A program made the position numbers and the translations under genes. Below the pieces are notes generated by a model that saw only the letters and a list, made by a program, of their open reading frames with translations, did not search any database and was not told the origin of the DNA. From NCBI GenBank assembly GCA_000688615.1, contig JHVA01000001.1:3472001-3536000 (forward strand): DNA of 64,000 nucleotides, in the 5' to 3' direction. Below are positions 44,043 to 52,041 of this stretch, in pieces. The DNA comes from Acidobacteriaceae bacterium KBS 146. Lineage in GTDB: Bacteria; Acidobacteriota; Terriglobia; Terriglobales; Acidobacteriaceae. Position 1 is the first letter of the stretch. Each line of letters begins with the position of its first letter.

Positions 44043-45965
44043 ATGTCTGTGTGGACCCATCTTCCGGAATACGTTCGAACGCTCGCTGCGACCTCGGCAA
44101 ATGCCGTACTGCTGGAGACCTCCCGTTGCGATGAAGAGAATTACCACAGCTATCTCTTTCTTCATCCCGTAGAGATCATCTCGGCGCGGACAGCAGAAGA
44201 GCTGGATGTACTCCTCGCATGGATGGATGCAACTCGGCGCAGAGGCTTACACCTTGCGGGCTATCTAAGCTATGAGTGCGGCTACTTTCTCGAGAAGAAG
44301 TTCGATCCCAGGTCCGGCCCTCCCGTTCAGGCGACATCGCTGCCCCTGGCATGGTTGGGAGCCTATGCAGAACCGTACATCTTCGATCATTCGACGGGGA
44401 CGTTTGCTGGAGCAGCGCCTACATCGGCTCCCGTTGCAATCGCGCCAAATCGCTTTGCTGATACAGTGCAGCTGGAGATCGCACCTGACGAATACGCGCA
44501 GAAGATTTTTGCAATCAAACGCTATATCGAAGCAGGGGACACTTACCAGGTTAACTTTACCGATTCGGTAAACGTCAATACCGTTCACGATGGCGCTTCT
44601 TCTTTTGCAGTTCTTTCAAACGCTCAACCGGTTGCATACAGTGCTTTACTGCACGTTGACGGTCATCATATTCTCTCTCTCTCGCCAGAGCTCTTCTTCA
44701 GGATTCGCAACGGCCGCATCACGACCCGCCCCATGAAAGGCACCATGCCTCGCGGTCTCGATCTTGCTGAAGATCAACTCCAGTCGACACTGCTCTTCTC
44801 CGATGAGAAGAATCGTAGCGAACACGTCATGATCGTCGATCTGCTCCGCAACGATCTCGGAAGAATCTGCCGGATGGGTTCCGTTCAGGTGGAGCAGCTC
44901 TTCTCCATCGAACGCTACCGCACGCTTCTTCAGATGACGTCCACCATCTCCGGCGAGCTTCGCCCAAACCTCTCGTTTGGAGAGATCTTTCGCGCACTCT
45001 TTCCCTCCGGTTCGATCACAGGCGCGCCCAAGATTCGAACCATGCAGATTATTCGTGAGCTCGAGCGGCAGCCGCGAGGTATTTACACCGGCGCCATCGG
45101 TCACATCGCGCCTTCGGGTGAATCCACCTTCAACGTGGCGATCCGTACGCTGGCTCTCCGTGATGGAATCGCGACAATGGGAGTCGGAGGAGGAATTGTG
45201 GCCGACTCCAATCCTGCTTCCGAATATCGTGAATGTCAGCTCAAAGCATCTTTCCTTACCCGTCCTGCGCTTCGATTTCAACTGATCGAAACCATGCTCT
45301 TCGACGGCGCTGATGTGCCATTGTTGGCACTTCATCTGGATCGTCTCGCCGCGTCGGCGGCATATTTTGATTTTGTATTCGACCGAAGTGCGATTGAATC
45401 CCGCATTCGGGATCTGACAGCGTCTCTTCTTCCGAGCCAACGATTCCGTATCCGCCTGCTCCTGAATGCAGCGGGTGAAGCGAATTTGACCGAAACACCT
45501 ATTACCGAGGACCTTTCTCCGCTGACTATCCGTATCTCACAGCACAGAGTTAATTCCAGCGATCTCTTTCTACGCCATAAAACAACGCAGCGTGACCTCT
45601 ACGACAAAGAGTATGCGCGTGCGAGGGAAGCCGGCTTCGACGAAGTTCTGTTCCTCAACGAAAGAGACGAGCTGGCAGAGGGGGCCATCAGCACGCTCTT
45701 TGTCGAGCGGGGAGAACAGTTTCTGACGCCGCCCCTGGCTTCGGGGGTGCTCCCCGGCATCCTGCGTCGCCATCTTCTCGCGACCAGGTCTGACGCAGTG
45801 GAATCCCCGGTTCTCCTTGAGGACCTGCGCTCCGCTAGCGCCGTGTTTCTTGGCAATTCCGTCCGAGGCCTTCGGCAGGTTTGTCGCATCGAGATAGAGG
45901 ACCGACTGACTCCGCCGATCCTCTTCGAACCGCCGGTTTGCCTGATTTCAGGCAGTGGCGGCTAA
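44043..45965 (+). CDS. pabBC: Fused aminodeoxychorismate synthase component I and 4-amino-4-deoxychorismate lyase
   Basis: 640 aa. Residues 1-390 are PabB: GYLSYECGYFLEKK, the chorismate-binding Lys in TRPMKGTMPRG, NDLGRICRMGSVQVE, and LFPSGSITGAPKIRTMQIIRELE. Residues 410-625 are a class IV PLP enzyme (PabC): LIETMLFDGADVPLLALHLDRL, the PLP Lys probably in LRHKTTQRDLYDKE, FDEVLFLNERDELAEGAISTLF, and the LASGVLPGILRRHLL segment. The two halves make p-aminobenzoate for folate from chorismate and ammonia or glutamine. The glutaminase PabA is not in view. The fusion order B-C is known in several phyla. Confidence 0.92.
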   Translation: MSVWTHLPEYVRTLAATSANAVLLETSRCDEENYHSYLFLHPVEIISARTAEELDVLLAWMDATRRRGLHLAGYLSYECGYFLEKKFDPRSGPPVQATSLPLAWLGAYAEPYIFDHSTGTFAGAAPTSAPVAIAPNRFADTVQLEIAPDEYAQKIFAIKRYIEAGDTYQVNFTDSVNVNTVHDGASSFAVLSNAQPVAYSALLHVDGHHILSLSPELFFRIRNGRITTRPMKGTMPRGLDLAEDQLQSTLLFSDEKNRSEHVMIVDLLRNDLGRICRMGSVQVEQLFSIERYRTLLQMTSTISGELRPNLSFGEIFRALFPSGSITGAPKIRTMQIIRELERQPRGIYTGAIGHIAPSGESTFNVAIRTLALRDGIATMGVGGGIVADSNPASEYRECQLKASFLTRPALRFQLIETMLFDGADVPLLALHLDRLAASAAYFDFVFDRSAIESRIRDLTASLLPSQRFRIRLLLNAAGEANLTETPITEDLSPLTIRISQHRVNSSDLFLRHKTTQRDLYDKEYARAREAGFDEVLFLNERDELAEGAISTLFVERGEQFLTPPLASGVLPGILRRHLLATRSDAVESPVLLEDLRSASAVFLGNSVRGLRQVCRIEIEDRLTPPILFEPPVCLISGSGG

Positions 45966-46048
45966 CATCTTCTCTCGCAATGACGATTTGCAGGTTTATT
46001 ATGATGGATCGTTCGCCACCTGAGTGGGCCGAACACAGGAGCCAGACC

Positions 46049-47080
46049 ATGAGACCTGAAACCGGCATTCTCTATCGGCTTGTTGAACTCATCCTTGGAT
46101 CTGAACAAACAGATCGCCTATTCCACGTCCTTGTCATTCAAGGCAATCTTTCTTCCGATCCGGGGCCTCAAATCTCACGCGCAATTCTCGCCCAGGCCCT
46201 CAACATGCTTCTCTTTGAGGATCTTCTGAAGCGAGTTCCGTCTGCGGCGCAATACGTGCAGCGGTGCTTCGATCAGAAGCGTACCGTTATGCACGATCAT
46301 GGGGCCGTGCGCACCATTGCCCTTGAAGGGATGGGATCGCTCCCTGCCGGCCAAAATGCAATCACTCGTGTATTGCGTCCTCTTGGTTATGAGTTGAACG
46401 GAGTCTACCCGCTGGAACGCCTTCGTATGACCGGCCGCTCTTATGCCCAGAAGGACTACCCCGAAGACATCGCGCAGTTCTTCATCAGTGAACTCCATCC
46501 GGAGCGCTTCTCTCCCGCCTTTCAAGCCGCCGTCGCCCGTGTCACCGCAACCTCGGTCGACCGTCTCACTCCTGAGGCAGTGGCGCTCCTCCAGCAGCTT
46601 GAAACTAAAGGCTCTTTATCGCTCGAGGAGGCCCAGAAGCTGCTTCCCGTGCTCGTCTCTGTCTTCGACCGCCAGCACGCCGAACCCGCCCTATCCGACT
46701 ATCAGACCCTTTTGGCCGAATCGCCCGAGATGGCCTGGATCTCCACCGAAGGCAATGCTTTCAATCACGCCACTGACCGCGTCCCCGACGTCGATGCGCT
46801 TTCAGACGAACTGAAGACCCTCCATCAGCCCATCAAAGATACGGTGGAGAAGTCCCAGTCGGGCCGCGTGCGGCAGACAGCCTTTCATGCTGCACGCGTG
46901 CAGCGCAACTTTCGGACTGTCGACGGAACGATGATTACCCGGGAGGTTCCGGGTTCGTTCTACGAGTTCATCACACGGCTTCCCATGCCGACGAAAAATG
47001 GCAAGAGTCCGCTCGATCTCAGCTTCGATAGCTCCAACGCTCAAGCTATCTTTAAAATGACATCTAATACAAAGTCATAG
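46049..47080 (+). CDS. hglS: DUF1338 2-oxoadipate dioxygenase/decarboxylase-like protein (HglS/YdcJ family)
   Basis: 343 aa from the ATG at 46049, with CAGGAG seven nt upstream; the frame is open back to 45881 inside pabBC. It shows the DUF1338 metal site: His84 in HDHGAVRT, with the substrate Arg88 four residues later, His240 in GNAFNHATDRVPD, and Glu306 in PGSFYEFITR. This is the His-x3-Arg, His, Glu arrangement described for HglS, a non-haem iron enzyme that turns 2-oxoadipate into D-2-hydroxyglutarate. The next gene is a YdiJ-type D-2-hydroxyglutarate dehydrogenase, which strongly supports this function. Cytoplasmic. Start and role are well supported; direct enzymology is not. Confidence 0.85.
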   Translation: MRPETGILYRLVELILGSEQTDRLFHVLVIQGNLSSDPGPQISRAILAQALNMLLFEDLLKRVPSAAQYVQRCFDQKRTVMHDHGAVRTIALEGMGSLPAGQNAITRVLRPLGYELNGVYPLERLRMTGRSYAQKDYPEDIAQFFISELHPERFSPAFQAAVARVTATSVDRLTPEAVALLQQLETKGSLSLEEAQKLLPVLVSVFDRQHAEPALSDYQTLLAESPEMAWISTEGNAFNHATDRVPDVDALSDELKTLHQPIKDTVEKSQSGRVRQTAFHAARVQRNFRTVDGTMITREVPGSFYEFITRLPMPTKNGKSPLDLSFDSSNAQAIFKMTSNTKS

Positions 47081-47131
47081 CCGATCGACCGAGACGTCGC
47101 GGCTTACGACCAACGAAAGAGTACACACCCG

Positions 47132-50101
47132 TTGTCCACTACAACTTCAGCCGCCGCTTCTCCCTTCGTCCTCCTGCCCAGCTCGCACGAACGTGCTCAC
47201 GACACCTTTCCCTCTGCCGCCCAGCTCGAACAGGGTCTCCGGGAGAAGGTCAGGGGAGAGGTGCGCTTCGACCAGGCGTCTCGTGCCCTCTACGCGACCG
47301 ACGCCTCCAACTACCGGCACATCCCTATCGGCCTGGTTATTCCGCTGGATGAAGACGACGTCATCGCCACCGTCGCCGTATGCCGCGAGTTCAATGCGCC
47401 CGTGCTCTCACGCGGCGGCGGAACCTCGCTGGCAGGACAGGGAACCAACGCTGCGGTCATCCTCGACTTCTCGAAGTACATGAATAAGATGGGTCCGGTC
47501 GATCCCGTCAGCCGTACCGTGCATGTGCAACCTGGCATCGTCCTCGACCGCGTTCGCGAGGCCGCTGAGAAGTTTGCCCTCACCTACGCGCCCGACCCCG
47601 CCACCCACAGCCGCTGCACCATCGGCGGCATGATCGGCAACAACTCCTGCGGGGTCCACGCCCTGATGGGTGGCAAGACCGTCGACAATATTCACTCGCT
47701 CGACATCCTGCTCTACGACGGGACCCGCCTCACCGTCGGCCCCACCACTGAAGAAGAGCTGACCCAGAAGATCGCCGCCGGAGGCCGCATCGGCGAAATC
47801 TACTCCGGCCTCAGGCAGCTTCGCGACAACTACTCCGGCCTCGTCCGGGAGAAGTTTCCCGACATCCCGCGCCGCGTCTCTGGCTACAACCTCGATGAGC
47901 TGCTTCCAGAAAACCACTTCAACGTCGCCCGTGCCCTTGTCGGAAGCGAAGGCACCTGCGCCGTCATCCTCGGCGCCACGCTCAACCTCGTCGAGTCGCC
48001 GCAGTACCGCACCCTCGTCGGCATCGGCTTCGAGGACGTCTTCATCGCCGCAGACCATGTGCCTCTCGTGCTGACCCACAAGCCTATCGGCCTCGAAGGC
48101 ATGGACGGCCTTCTTCTGGATTCGTTGCGCAGCAAGCAGAAGGCGCTCGACGACATTCCGCTGCTCCCCGAAGGCCGAGGCTTTCTGTTGGCAGAGTTCG
48201 GTGGAAACTCCCAGGCGGAGGCCGACGAGCGCGCCAGCAAGCTGGTCGAAGCACTCCAGCAGATCACGCACGCCCGCATCTACACGCCCGAGCAGGCCCA
48301 TCGCGTCTGGGCCATCCGCGAATCCGGCCTCGGTGCCACCGCCTTCGTTCCCGGCCACGAGCGCACCGGCTGGGAAGGCTGGGAGGACGCCGCCGTCGAT
48401 CCCACCCAGCTCGGCTCCTATCTTCGCGCCATCTACGCGCTCATGCAGAAGTACGGCTACTACAGCCCCATGTACGGCCACTTCGGCCAGGGCTGCGTTC
48501 ACATGCGCCTCAGCTTCGATCTCGAAAGCGAAAAGGGCATCCTCGATTTCCGGGAGTTCATGGATAAGGCTGCCGATATCGCCCTCGCCCACGGCGGTTC
48601 GCTCTCCGGCGAACACGGCGACGGCCAGGCCCGCGGCATCCTGCTGCCCAAGATGTTTGGCCCCGAGCTGATGGACGCCTTCCGGCAGTTCAAGCGCCTC
48701 TTCGATCCCGACCTGCGCATGAACCCCAACAAGCTCATCGACCCGCACGAAATCCACGAAGACCTTCGTCTCGGCGCGGACTATAACCCGTGGGAGCCCA
48801 AGACGCACTTCGCCTTCCGGGAAGACCACGGCTCCTTCGCCCGCGCTACGCTACGCTGCGTCGGCGTAGGCGCGTGCCGCAAAGCCGACGCCGGAACCAT
48901 GTGTCCCAGCTATATGGCTACAGGCGAAGAGCAGCACTCCACCCGGGGCCGTGCCCATCTGCTGTGGGAGCTGATGCAGCGCGAAGTCCTACCCAACGAC
49001 TGGGCCAACGAGCAGGTGCGGGAATCGCTCGACCTCTGCCTCTCCTGCAAGGCCTGCAAGTCCGAGTGTCCCGTCTCGGTCGACATGGCCACCTACAAGG
49101 CGGAGTTCCTTTCGCACCACTACGAGCATCACTCCCGTCCGCTGGCCCACTACGCCTTCGGACGCATCGACCGCTGGGCCAAGCTTGCTTCCATCGCTCC
49201 CGGCATCGTCAACGCCATCAACAACGCTCCAGGAATCTCGAGCATCATCAAGAAGGTCCTGCACATCCACCCCAGCCGCAGCTTCCCGCGCTTCTCGCGG
49301 CCCTTCACGCCGGACCGCCGTCTTGCCCGCGACCCACAGCGCCGCAAGGATCGTCGCAACCCACCGCCCGCCAATGCTCCCGCAGTCTTCCTCTGGGCCG
49401 ACACCTTCAACAACTACTTCCATCCGGCGACCATGCGCGCCGCGCACAAGGTTCTCGTCGACGCTGGCTTCCGCGTCAGCCTTCCCAACCGCCACCTCTG
49501 CTGCGGCCGTCCGCTCTACGACTTTGGCCTGCTCGACACCGCGAAGCAGTACCTGCAGAAGATTCTCGACGCCCTTACCCCGCAGATCGAGGCAGGAACT
49601 CCCATCGTTGTGCTCGAACCAAGCTGCGCCTCCGTCTTCCGCGACGAGCTTTGCAACCTCTTCCCCGACGATCCGCGCGCTCCCAAGCTGCGCTCGCAGG
49701 TTCATCTGCTCAGCGAATTCCTCGTAAAGTTTGCCCCCAGCTACAAGCCGCCCAAGATCGACGGCAAGATCGTCGTCCACGGCCACTGCCACCACAAGGC
49801 GATGACCGGCATCGGCGAGCACGGCATGACCGCCGAGCTGCAACTGCTCCGCGCCACCGGTGCCGAGGTGCAGGCGCTCGACTCCGGCTGCTGCGGCATG
49901 GCCGGCCCGTTCGGCTTTGAAGAGGATAAGTACGAGATCTCGCAGAAGCTCGGCGAGCGCGTCCTGCTGCCCGCAGTCCGCAACAACCCCCAGGCCATTA
50001 TCGTCTCCGATGGCTTCAGCTGTTGCGAACAGATCACCCAGAACACCACCGCCCGCCCCAAGCACCTCGCCGAAGTCCTGGCCGAAGCCTCGAAATCCTG
50101 A
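47132..50101 (+). CDS. ydiJ: FAD/Fe-S D-2-hydroxyglutarate dehydrogenase-like oxidoreductase (YdiJ type)
   Basis: 989 aa. The TTG at 47132 is the likely start, with only a weak ribosome site. Residues 55-230 are an FAD-binding PCMH-type domain (VLSRGGGTSLAGQGTN, THSRCTIGGMIGNNSCG). Residues 250-545 form the FAD-oxidase C domain (YGHFGQGCVHMRLSFD, SLSGEHGDGQARG). Residues 570-665 hold Fe-S motifs CVGVGACRKADAGTMCPSY and CLSCKACKSECPVS. The C-terminal half has two CCG motifs (LCCGRPLYDFG and GCCGMAGPFG). YdiJ-type enzymes oxidise D-2-hydroxyglutarate to 2-oxoglutarate. It lies 51 nt after the hglS-like gene. The gene is visibly more C-ending and GC-rich than its neighbours, which creates long spurious antisense frames. 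Confidence 0.9.
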   Translation: MSTTTSAAASPFVLLPSSHERAHDTFPSAAQLEQGLREKVRGEVRFDQASRALYATDASNYRHIPIGLVIPLDEDDVIATVAVCREFNAPVLSRGGGTSLAGQGTNAAVILDFSKYMNKMGPVDPVSRTVHVQPGIVLDRVREAAEKFALTYAPDPATHSRCTIGGMIGNNSCGVHALMGGKTVDNIHSLDILLYDGTRLTVGPTTEEELTQKIAAGGRIGEIYSGLRQLRDNYSGLVREKFPDIPRRVSGYNLDELLPENHFNVARALVGSEGTCAVILGATLNLVESPQYRTLVGIGFEDVFIAADHVPLVLTHKPIGLEGMDGLLLDSLRSKQKALDDIPLLPEGRGFLLAEFGGNSQAEADERASKLVEALQQITHARIYTPEQAHRVWAIRESGLGATAFVPGHERTGWEGWEDAAVDPTQLGSYLRAIYALMQKYGYYSPMYGHFGQGCVHMRLSFDLESEKGILDFREFMDKAADIALAHGGSLSGEHGDGQARGILLPKMFGPELMDAFRQFKRLFDPDLRMNPNKLIDPHEIHEDLRLGADYNPWEPKTHFAFREDHGSFARATLRCVGVGACRKADAGTMCPSYMATGEEQHSTRGRAHLLWELMQREVLPNDWANEQVRESLDLCLSCKACKSECPVSVDMATYKAEFLSHHYEHHSRPLAHYAFGRIDRWAKLASIAPGIVNAINNAPGISSIIKKVLHIHPSRSFPRFSRPFTPDRRLARDPQRRKDRRNPPPANAPAVFLWADTFNNYFHPATMRAAHKVLVDAGFRVSLPNRHLCCGRPLYDFGLLDTAKQYLQKILDALTPQIEAGTPIVVLEPSCASVFRDELCNLFPDDPRAPKLRSQVHLLSEFLVKFAPSYKPPKIDGKIVVHGHCHHKAMTGIGEHGMTAELQLLRATGAEVQALDSGCCGMAGPFGFEEDKYEISQKLGERVLLPAVRNNPQAIIVSDGFSCCEQITQNTTARPKHLAEVLAEASKS

Positions 50102-50167
50102 CGTTAGAGGGCAGGTCGGGAAGGGTGCACGATCTCGTGCCAAGCGGATCAGGTGGCGACAATAAGC

Positions 50168-50234
50168 GGGTGCCCCATCTTCGCTGCAGCTTCATCGCGG
50201 CTAAGGTGGGCCATTCGCGCGAAAGCGCGAACCA
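50168..50234 (+). repeat. REP-like intergenic element with hairpin
   Basis: Begins GGGTGCCCCATCTTCGC, passes through CGGCTAAGGTGGGCC, and ends in the perfect hairpin TTCGCGC-GAAA-GCGCGAA (50214-50231). The GCTAAGGTGGGC part resembles the element at 20506-20537. The 295-bp gap between ydiJ and the oxidase gene (50102-50396) contains nothing else I can name. Confidence 0.45.
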
Positions 50235-50396
50235 CTCTCCACGCGCCTTCATCTACTCCACCGCGTCACCCAGGCACGTATCATCGCTGAGCGGGTGAGT
50301 TTCCTTCGCCAGCGGCTTTATACCCCCTATGTTCGTCTTTGTTAAGATGTGATCTGTAATTTCTGCGGGCTCTGCTCGCTTTGGATTAGGAGAGGC

Positions 50397-51941
50397 ATGT
50401 CGACCACCGTTTTACAGAATGACCCGAACTTCCAGAACCTGAGGAAGGGCAACAATCTTCGCTGGCCTGCCTCCGAAGCGGAGTCCGTTAGTCGGATTGA
50501 GATTTGCCAGAGTGCAGACGATGTCGCAGAGGCTCTTCAGAAGGCGGTCAAAGCCGGCCTTCGGCCTACCGTTCGGTCCAGTGGTCACTGTTATGAGGAT
50601 TTCATCTGCAACAATCCCGGCGGTGTTTTGCTGGATGTCAAGCATCTGAACGATATGAACGCTGAGGGCAGTGGGCACGCCTACAAGATCGGCGCTGGCA
50701 CCCGGATGGGAGATGCTTACGACTCACTTTATAAAACCGGGGTTACTCTCCCTGGCGCCTCCTGTACCAGCGTAGCCGCCGGAGGTCACATCTGTGGCGG
50801 TGGCTATGGCGTGTTAAGCCGCCTGCAGGGCCTCACCGTCGACTGGGTCTCCGCCGTCGATATTCTCACAGTCGACCATTCTGGCCATGTAACCAAGCGA
50901 CGAGTGGACAGCACTCACGAACCGGATCTCTTCCGAGCCTGCCGCGGCGGCGGGGGCAATAACTTCGGCATCGTTACGGCATATTATTTCGACAAGTTGC
51001 CGCAGGCTCCGAAAGAAGTCGCGAATGCCCGCATCTCTTTCCCGTGGGAAGGGATGACGCCTGAGCGGCTCGAAGCGATCATGACCACCTACGGGCATTA
51101 TCAGGAAACCCGTGCAAAGGATCCGGATACCTGGGGACTCTTTACCGCCCTTGGCCTCTCTCATCGCAATTCGAGGCGCATCGGAATCTCCGCACAGTTT
51201 TGTAATCCGGATGGAACCTGCGACGATCTCAGCGTGCTGAATGAGTTCCTCGATCTCTTCCAGCCATGTAAGCCGGTTGTCGAACAGCCGCAGTCGGTGG
51301 AGTCCCGACACAGCCCCGAGACCGGTACAGCACACATTCTCACCGGGCCAGATGGCACGCCTCTTCCCTGCTCGGGACCGCACAATATAAGCCGGCAGTC
51401 CTGGTACTCCGCTACGGTGCGTGGAGGCGGCGGCGGAGGAATCCGTGCAAAGTACAAGTCCTGCTACATGAAGCAAAACTTCACGAAATACGAAGCCCGG
51501 ACGCTCTACAAACATCTCACTCGAGAGATCCCAGGCGCACAGTTGAGCGGTATTGTCGCCGTGGATAATTATGGCGGAGCCACCAACCGGACCGAACTTG
51601 CCAGTCAGACCGCAGTGTCTCAGCGCGCTTCCATCATGAAGCTGCAGTTCCAAAGTTACTGGATGAGTCCGCAGGATGACGCCGTACGTCTGCAGTGGAT
51701 GCATGACCTCTATGAAGAGCTGTACTCGGATCCCGCCAACAATGCGAAATATAAGGGAACTCCGTACCCCGGCCACCAGTACGAAGGCTGTTACATCAAC
51801 TATCCCGATGTGGATATGATCGCCTATCCGTTCTGGCCTCAGCTCTATTACGGGGAGGAGCTTTATCCATTTCTTCAGAAGGTCAAGCGCCGCTATGACC
51901 CGAACAATATCTTCCATCACTCGATGTCGGTCCGCGCGTAG
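50397..51941 (+). CDS. FAD-linked oxidase with bicovalent flavin site (BBE/GOOX-like)
   Basis: 514 aa from the ATG at 50397 with a TAGGAGAG ribosome site. The PCMH-type FAD domain has His64 in RSSGHCYEDF and Cys133 in GGHICGGGYG, the two residues that hold FAD by both 8-alpha and 6-S bonds in berberine-bridge and glucooligosaccharide oxidases. The C-terminal BBE segment is recognisable (INYPDVDM and RRYDPNNIFHHSMSV). Enzymes of this group oxidise sugars at C1 or alkaloid-like compounds using oxygen. No signal peptide is visible, although most fungal relatives are secreted. Monocistronic. Confidence 0.88.
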   Translation: MSTTVLQNDPNFQNLRKGNNLRWPASEAESVSRIEICQSADDVAEALQKAVKAGLRPTVRSSGHCYEDFICNNPGGVLLDVKHLNDMNAEGSGHAYKIGAGTRMGDAYDSLYKTGVTLPGASCTSVAAGGHICGGGYGVLSRLQGLTVDWVSAVDILTVDHSGHVTKRRVDSTHEPDLFRACRGGGGNNFGIVTAYYFDKLPQAPKEVANARISFPWEGMTPERLEAIMTTYGHYQETRAKDPDTWGLFTALGLSHRNSRRIGISAQFCNPDGTCDDLSVLNEFLDLFQPCKPVVEQPQSVESRHSPETGTAHILTGPDGTPLPCSGPHNISRQSWYSATVRGGGGGGIRAKYKSCYMKQNFTKYEARTLYKHLTREIPGAQLSGIVAVDNYGGATNRTELASQTAVSQRASIMKLQFQSYWMSPQDDAVRLQWMHDLYEELYSDPANNAKYKGTPYPGHQYEGCYINYPDVDMIAYPFWPQLYYGEELYPFLQKVKRRYDPNNIFHHSMSVRA

Positions 51942-52041
51942 ACCCTTCATCGAGTAGCAGTTTCGGTGCAAAGAATCTGTCGGTTCCGCCTTCCGGTCCG
52001 AACGCTTATTGGGAGACTCTATTGGGCGCTGAGATCACCAC

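Noticed and set aside
47408..48829. 473-codon open frame on the minus strand inside the ydiJ-like gene
   Set aside because: It runs antisense through conserved FAD-domain motifs, has the composition expected of a GC-rich shadow frame, and has no ribosome site or recognisable domain.
48790..49920. 376-codon plus-strand frame overlapping the ydiJ-like gene in another frame
   Set aside because: Arg/Ala/Gln/Pro-rich composition with no domain; it is an out-of-frame reading of the real gene.
48989..50143. 384-codon minus-strand frame over the Fe-S and CCG part of the ydiJ-like gene
   Set aside because: Antisense to intact CxxCxxC and CCG motifs. Its Gly/Ala/Val/Glu-rich translation is typical of a reversed high-GC frame.
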